DNA of 19,120 nucleotides from Lentisphaeria bacterium UBA1776. GTDB taxonomy: Bacteria > Verrucomicrobiota > Lentisphaeria > Victivallales > Victivallaceae. Position numbers and translations under genes: made by a program. This document shows, one piece after another, positions 16,301-19,120 of the stretch. The notes below the pieces were generated by a model. It was not told where the DNA came from. It made no database searches and worked only from the letters and a program-made list of their open reading frames with translations. How positions within the stretch are numbered: the first letter of the stretch is position 1; the number at the start of each line of letters is the position of its first letter. The stretch lies in contig DCGO01000126.1 of assembly GCA_002314605.1 (NCBI GenBank), forward strand, positions 1 to 19,120. Direction: 5' to 3'.

Positions 16301-17637
16301 TTGCTTACATGAAATGCGATCCGGGGGCGTCCGGCAATGAAATCCGAGATGCGCGGAGTCCCGAAGGATTGAACCGTACCGGTGAAGAAGAGCTCCGGGA
16401 AACCATCCGGATCCGAATAACATGATGCACCGGCCTGCGCCAAAGCTGCCCCGGAGCCTGACGGCCGTCCGATGCTGAAATTGACCTTCCACAGACTCCC
16501 GGCCGGCGGCATTGCCTGACAATTCAGCGCCTTGAAGGGAATCCATCCCGCCGCCTGCCAGGACCTCGTGCCTGCCGCTGTAAAAACCTGCCAGGCGGGA
16601 TCGGCGGACCAATCCGCCGTTTTGATCTTGCCGGGAGCCTGGATGCCATCCAGCCGGGTCCCGGCGGCGTTGCAGATAAATACATATACCGGGCCGTTTT
16701 TTTCACTTTGCAGACGCAATTCCAGCGAATCATCCCGCCAGACGGCCCCGTCATGCTTGGACTCCGTGGCCCGGGGGGCGCCCCCGTCAGCAGTGGGGAT
16801 ATCGGCGGCAAAATAGATTCCTTCTTCGGAATACCCGATCCATATCTGCGGCTGGACACTGTCCAGCAATCTATCCTGCCGGCAGAAGCCGCCCAGTGCG
16901 GCACCCTGCTGTTCAAGCGTTTTCCGGATCTGCGCCAGACTCAAAGACTGCGGCGGGGACGGCAGTTTCGGGATGGAAATTTTTTCACTGCCCGAATTGC
17001 GGCTGAGGACTTTCACATTGCCGACAGAACAACAATTGGCAATGCCGCCGGTTTTGCCGGGCCCCAGAATGAATGCGGTGACTGCCGCCGGGGCCGCCTC
17101 TCCGAAGAGACCTCGCAGCGGCTTGGGAGTTGTTACGATCTTTTTCCCGTCCACATGGATCAGGATTTTGCTGCCGAATGAAAACTCGATCTGATAACGC
17201 CGGCCTTTTTCCAGCTGAAATTTGCCGGTCGAAACATATAAAGGAGATCCGCCTTTCCGGAATACGCCGTAACATAGCGCGGTTTTGCCGCCGTTGACAG
17301 TCATGTATCCCTGGGCAAAAACCGTGTCATGACGCTCGATCGTAAAGAGTGTCTGATTGCGCCAGGAACGGTTTTTCTTCAGGAGTTCCCCGTCCGAGGG
17401 ATCGAAATTGAGCTGAAACTCCATCCGGATGCTTCCCGCTTCGGGATGAATGGCCGGATCTTTGAATTCCAGACGGTGCCGGGTGTCGAAAGTCAGCGTC
17501 CCGGCTTTCAGTGTGATCCCCTGCGGAAGTTTCAGCCCGCTGAAGTCCGGTTCAAAAATCTTTTCGGCTGCCGGTGCGATCCCGGCCAGACCGAGCAGAA
17601 GCAGGGCCATGCCGGACCATTTGAGTTTGATGGACAT
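13330..17637 (-). CDS. Exported multidomain protein, DUF6067/GH123-like glycosidase with LamG and CBM9-like domains
   Basis: A 1435-residue protein with a clear signal peptide (basic SIKLKW, hydrophobic MALLLLGLAGIA, cleavage near APA-AEK, residue 23-24). Apparent order: LamG-like sandwich (25-215, FSFGSKILIHVDGKKIV); CBM9/DOMON-like domain (245-430, WIGYSEEGIYFAADIP, WRDDSLELRL); Ig-like beta region (440-620); a DUF6067-like catalytic N-part (640-880, LHLDPGWGRM); a second LamG-like domain (885-1000, LSWDNSGYRAVFDGKELF); a barrel-like part (1070-1310) with YHFDGIYTDGMLNV, whose aspartates are catalytic candidates; and a C-terminal beta domain. Domain limits are estimates. GAGGGG is 6 nt before the ATG. 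It lies 48 nt behind the prepilin-like gene and is probably cotranscribed. Likely role: binding and cutting a polysaccharide outside the cytoplasm; substrate unknown. Confidence 0.8.
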   Translation of the reverse strand: MSIKLKWSGMALLLLGLAGIAPAAEKIFEPDFSGLKLPQGITLKAGTLTFDTRHRLEFKDPAIHPEAGSIRMEFQLNFDPSDGELLKKNRSWRNQTLFTIERHDTVFAQGYMTVNGGKTALCYGVFRKGGSPLYVSTGKFQLEKGRRYQIEFSFGSKILIHVDGKKIVTTPKPLRGLFGEAAPAAVTAFILGPGKTGGIANCCSVGNVKVLSRNSGSEKISIPKLPSPPQSLSLAQIRKTLEQQGAALGGFCRQDRLLDSVQPQIWIGYSEEGIYFAADIPTADGGAPRATESKHDGAVWRDDSLELRLQSEKNGPVYVFICNAAGTRLDGIQAPGKIKTADWSADPAWQVFTAAGTRSWQAAGWIPFKALNCQAMPPAGSLWKVNFSIGRPSGSGAALAQAGASCYSDPDGFPELFFTGTVQSFGTPRISDFIAGRPRIAFHVSNSRDPVVTVQTQLYDAGGRELDRWQFRLNDQVDAVYMPQELPDGAFTIVISGKNAGDQVLLKRVFSFRTELKSSLQVRNYPYNRYAGVKLTVNPQLLKKVSGHAELILARNNQEIARQQLKLPAGSASAAARFHTEGLSAGEYTVTARIFAGDQKRETISGKLQIFPRPCWFDNHLGMDSTVPEPWKPVEEIAQGNRVLLRDYIFNGRVMFQQIVNQRKNMLTKAPEFLLQLNNAAPADLSQLKAQTVRNRGDKVIRRGMVTVEKTEITLTGTLEFDGCTRYDLQIKPPPEGVTVKNLQLALHLDPGWGRMAVTGSGTNHSVETLSRSRNYPFRPYIFSGGDHGGIALFAESEENWTPDNLHCIRLVPGEKDHSMTVQPVAGKGIKLSRPFTYTFGLIATPVREGCQDPSFLTHWSRQRNGQVVFVENITYPPLPALPQGTLELQIRTCDAETSAGPVVNLEAGGKNIALRQDHDHWIFMSGSRELLRIPGRIPHDRWGKLVLSWDNSGYRAVFDGKELFSRVKAPIPEKSGSILTLGVKNYWQSKEKVSLQIDSLRLVDRGGSTVLLQDDYDENFTPDGFSTATAGGGMATAGARFVPAGNGKALELKTKPPVPEVQLRRQLGVRHERIWRWHNDGPGIERQWPPDYFKSILPSTAERVKKAHADGFLAIPYAIYPAIHYPSKLADQFGAEWETIPVNMMPYAPPAGHHMYRVSLAAKGYADYLLSGLADAFEKYHFDGIYTDGMLNVFANSNAAANCGWSDEKGNRHPTWPFFAVRENIKRIYRFVKSRPGRIVENHQSFSTPAMLVGFSDKIFTGELEDFSDLESARMRFSSRPWGGNLQLHRTEEWLPMNVMSALLVGSRLDGRALAGKHDLARKSMRLQKAEKEFGTSTAVFMPFYAAENRIVHDLPSKVRCAAWVKKGRLLLIVGNYSSQPVTAAIKINRTAAGLAADMQAGSALTGARYKVTDNTVFVPLLPRNFQIVSVRSK

Positions 17638-17685
17638 AAAATACCCCTCGGAGTAGTGGATGAAACAATGTCAATGTCAGGCCGG

Positions 17686-18447
17686 TCAGAGATAGCTGCG
17701 TCCGCGCCAGGTTTCCTTGTTGTTGTTGAACGGCGCCGTTTTGTACGGATTGTTGTCGCTCGTGTAGGTGATCCGTGCGGATCCGGCCGTGACCTTATGG
17801 GTCCCCACATGCCCGTCTCCGTACAGGACGTTGATCATGCCTCCATGCCGGGCATCGAGGAGACCGATGGTCCCGCTGGTGAGGAACTGCTCGTTGCAGG
17901 AGTAGAACCCCCGGTCCATGATCTTGCTGTTGAACATGTACACCTCGGCGGCGGTGAGGAAAAGAGAGGGCTTCTCCACCTTCCAGGGCCTTTTGAGCCA
18001 GGCATAAACGTAGATCAGCCGGTTCAATCCGAAATGCGGACGGCCGAAAGCATCGTTTCCGGCCCGGTCCATGGCGTCCTGCTTCGTCATGCGGCCGGGG
18101 CCGGCATGCTGAGACTGCAAGTTCGGACAGCAGAACATGGTGCTGGGCATATCGGAATCCCGCATCAGAAGCGAGGTCCAGTACGTTTCCATGCTCGAGC
18201 CGGACCCGGTAAAGAGAGTGGGGAGGTTCCCGTTGTGATTGTCCGCATACATGGTCAGGGCGAGCCCCAGCTGTTTCAGATTGTTCACACACTGTGTGCT
18301 GCGGGCCCGCTCCCTGGCCGCCGACAATGCAGGCAGAAGCATTCCCGCCAGAATCGCAATGATGGCGATCACCACCAGGAGTTCAATCAGCGTGAAACCT
18401 GAATACAGCGTGGAAACTTTCCGGGCCGCAGGAAGCCTCTTCTTCAT
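17686..18447 (-). CDS. Prepilin-type N-methylation protein, DUF1559 family
   Basis: A 253-residue pseudopilin-like protein. A short basic leader (MKKRLPAARKVSTLYSG) ends at G17, followed by FTLIELLVVIAIIAILAGML, the class III signal cleaved by a PilD-type peptidase, with mature Glu5 at E22. The C-terminal part has ARHGGMINVLYGDGHV, the DG-H motif of the DUF1559 group that is greatly expanded in Lentisphaerota and Planctomycetota. GGGAGG lies 9 nt before the ATG, and a strong promoter is at 18560-18588. No type II secretion or pilus assembly genes are here, so it must use machinery encoded elsewhere. Its placement just before a giant secreted glycosidase suggests a surface or export partner role, which is inference. 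The C-terminal half resembles nothing enzymatic that I recognise. Confidence 0.9.
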   Translation of the reverse strand: MKKRLPAARKVSTLYSGFTLIELLVVIAIIAILAGMLLPALSAARERARSTQCVNNLKQLGLALTMYADNHNGNLPTLFTGSGSSMETYWTSLLMRDSDMPSTMFCCPNLQSQHAGPGRMTKQDAMDRAGNDAFGRPHFGLNRLIYVYAWLKRPWKVEKPSLFLTAAEVYMFNSKIMDRGFYSCNEQFLTSGTIGLLDARHGGMINVLYGDGHVGTHKVTAGSARITYTSDNNPYKTAPFNNNKETWRGRSYL

Positions 18448-18530
18448 TTTATCTTTCCTCCCGATATTCCTGAACGTGATCTCTTTTTTTCCGCCGGGCA
18501 GACCGGGGGCATCCGCACTTCCCGGCCTGT

Positions 18531-18629
18531 TAAGTATGTCACTCTTCCCGTTTTACAGAAATATAGTCCGCCGGAATATCTTTTTCAAGCCTTTCCGGAT
18601 TTTATTTTCCGTAAATCTTGACATACTTA
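18531..18629. repeat. 11-bp inverted repeat bracketing the prepilin promoter
   Basis: TAAGTATGTCA (18531-18541) and TGACATACTTA (18619-18629) are perfect reverse complements with 77 nt between them. The promoter lies inside: one copy is upstream of the -35 box and the other just downstream of the expected start site. This fits two operators of one regulator that could loop the DNA. A roughly 99-bp mobile element with terminal repeats is an alternative that I consider less likely. Confidence 0.6.
18560..18588 (-). promoter_or_regulatory. Strong sigma70-like promoter of the prepilin-glycosidase pair
   Basis: On the minus strand TTGAAA (18588-18583) and TATATT (18565-18560) are exactly 17 nt apart, each matching five of six consensus bases. 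The predicted leader is about 105 nt. No other good promoter lies between it and the two leftward genes. Confidence 0.65.
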
Positions 18630-18659
18630 CTCCCGGCGGGATTATTATGATTCCGTGAT

Positions 18660-18715
18660 CCGCACGTTACGCTTTCGCTCACGTGCGGTTACTCATATAT
18701 ACCACCCTCCGGGTG
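18660..18715 (-). other. Two-hairpin structured element, possibly RNA
   Basis: CCGCACGT (18660-18667) pairs with ACGTGCGG (18681-18688). On the minus strand the apex reads GC-GAAA-GC, a GNRA-type tetraloop. Upstream on that strand CACCC-GGA-GGGTG (18715-18703) forms a second small stem. A third short stem, TCCC-GCC-GGGA, follows at about 18631-18641. The GNRA loop makes a minus-strand RNA more natural than a plus-strand one. It resembles a small structured RNA or repeat but matches no family that I can name. Confidence 0.45.
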
Positions 18716-18718
18716 CAG

Positions 18719-18738
18719 AAAAAAAGACCCTTGCAGGG
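18719..18738 (-). terminator. Weak minus-strand terminator candidate
   Basis: On the minus strand CCCT-GCA-AGGG (18738-18728) is followed by TCTTTTTTT. The 4-bp stem is short, but the T run is good. It would stop transcription coming out of the minisatellite side before the prepilin promoter. Confidence 0.3.
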
Positions 18739-18870
18739 GACAGAGCCTTTCTGAAAAATTTTTTCTTTTTCCCGCTTGCATTTTCAGCAACCGGATATAC
18801 GTTTATGTTTGATCCATTTATTCAGGCTGAAAAAAAGTGCCTGCGGCAAAAAAACAGGAACAGGGATGCA

Positions 18871-19120
18871 GGTCGGACAAGTCGGACAGGTCGGACAGGT
18901 CGGACAGGTCGGACTGGTCGGACAGGCCGGACAGGTCGGACAAGTCGGACAGGCCGGACTGGTCGGACAGGCCGGACAGGTCGGACAAGTCGGACAGGTC
19001 GGACAAGTTGGACAGGTCGGACAGGTCGGACTGGTCGGACAGGCCGGACAGGCCGGACAAGTCGGACGGGTCGGACAGGTCGGACAGGTCGGACAGGTCG
19101 GACAAGTCGGACAAGTCGGA
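18871..19120. repeat. 9-bp minisatellite, consensus GGTCGGACA, running off the window
   Basis: Twenty-seven complete 9-bp units plus 7 nt of another fill 18871-19120 without interruption. All units have the same length. Variation is limited to position 1 (G/A), 3 (T/C), 4 (C/T, once) and 9 (A/T/G); the central GGAC never changes. A 45-bp higher-order period is visible: units 5-9 and 10-14 differ by one base. All six frames are open because the unit is a multiple of three with no stop; the minus strand reads as repeated Ser-Asp-Leu and would end at 18818. I see no start signal for such a protein inside the window. Confidence 0.97.

Larger units (their letters stand above)
18448..18870. other. 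Gene-free control region between the prepilin gene and the minisatellite
   Basis: No convincing gene. It holds the prepilin leader (18448-18553, with mutually exclusive stems such as GCCGGG 18493-18498 with CCCGGC 18521-18526), the promoter, an inverted repeat bracketing that promoter, a hairpin cluster (18660-18738), and an A/T-rich stretch (18750-18840) with a small CAGGC/GCCTG stem (18823-18843). A tiny frame MSNRT on the minus strand at about 18697-18680 has a GGAGGG site upstream but is only five codons. Confidence 0.6.

Noticed and set aside
18531..18629. A 99-bp MITE with 11-bp terminal repeats
   Set aside because: No target duplication is seen at the two ends and the enclosed segment is a normal promoter; paired operators fit better.
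18680..18697. Five-codon leader peptide MSNRT on the minus strand
   Set aside because: It has a GGAGGG site and ATG, but it is too short to judge and the same bases form the hairpin cluster.
18660..18700. Group II intron domain V
   Set aside because: The stem and GAAA loop are suggestive, but the catalytic AGC triad at the stem base, the two-nucleotide bulge position and the 34-nt length do not fit, and no reverse transcriptase gene is near.
18818..19114. Minus-strand Ser-Asp-Leu repeat protein
   Set aside because: The 9-bp unit leaves all six frames open, so the frame is automatic; no ribosome site or true start is visible. It could still be the end of a gene entering from the right, so it is kept only as a note.
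18871..19120. CRISPR array
   Set aside because: Units are 9 bp, contiguous and nearly identical; there are no spacers, no 23-40-bp repeats and no cas genes.

Overview
The window looks like a piece of a Lentisphaerota (Victivallis-like) genome, probably a gut or similar host-associated bacterium. I infer this from the gene set, not from a marker gene. The pointers are a prepilin-type protein of the DUF1559 kind (N-methylation motif plus a C-terminal DGH motif), a very large secreted glycosidase-like protein directly behind it, an AraC regulator, several stand-alone glycoside hydrolases, and GC-rich coding with strong Shine-Dalgarno sites.

Layout, left to right. Positions 1-239 are a divergent control region: a leftward promoter and start codon lead into a gene outside the window, and a rightward promoter and leader hairpin serve an AraC-family regulator (240-1055). 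Convergent with the regulator is a leftward two-gene operon: a GH20 beta-N-acetylhexosaminidase (4169-5605) followed by a 1027-residue putative glycosidase (1064-4147), with a good promoter at 5627-5654. Divergent from it is a GH36-type alpha-galactosidase (5778-7397), which converges on an MGH1/GH63-like hydrolase (7420-8889). That last gene has its own promoter and a terminator-like hairpin in its leader. None of these four enzymes has a signal peptide, so they appear to be cytoplasmic and to act on imported oligosaccharides; no transporter gene is in the window.

A rightward operon follows from a strong promoter at 9108-9136: an FMN/Fe-S-type reductase (9234-9854), a fused DhaK-DhaL ketose kinase (9915-11609) and an NhaP2/CvrA-like cation/proton antiporter with a C-terminal TrkA_C domain (11641-13266). 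It may handle a small ketose such as dihydroxyacetone or erythrulose, but the substrate is not settled by sequence.

Convergent with that operon, a leftward pair runs from a strong promoter at 18560-18588: a prepilin-like protein (17686-18447) and a 1435-residue exported multidomain protein (13330-17637). The latter carries a LamG-like domain, a CBM9-like domain, a DUF6067/GH123-like region, a second LamG-like domain and a TIM-barrel-like region.

The right end (18448-19120) has no convincing gene. It holds an 11-bp inverted repeat bracketing the prepilin promoter, a cluster of small hairpins, and a minisatellite of 27 full 9-bp units (consensus GGTCGGACA) that runs off the window and shows a 45-bp higher-order period. 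Across the whole window the octamer TTTTCCGG/CCGGAAAA is strikingly frequent.
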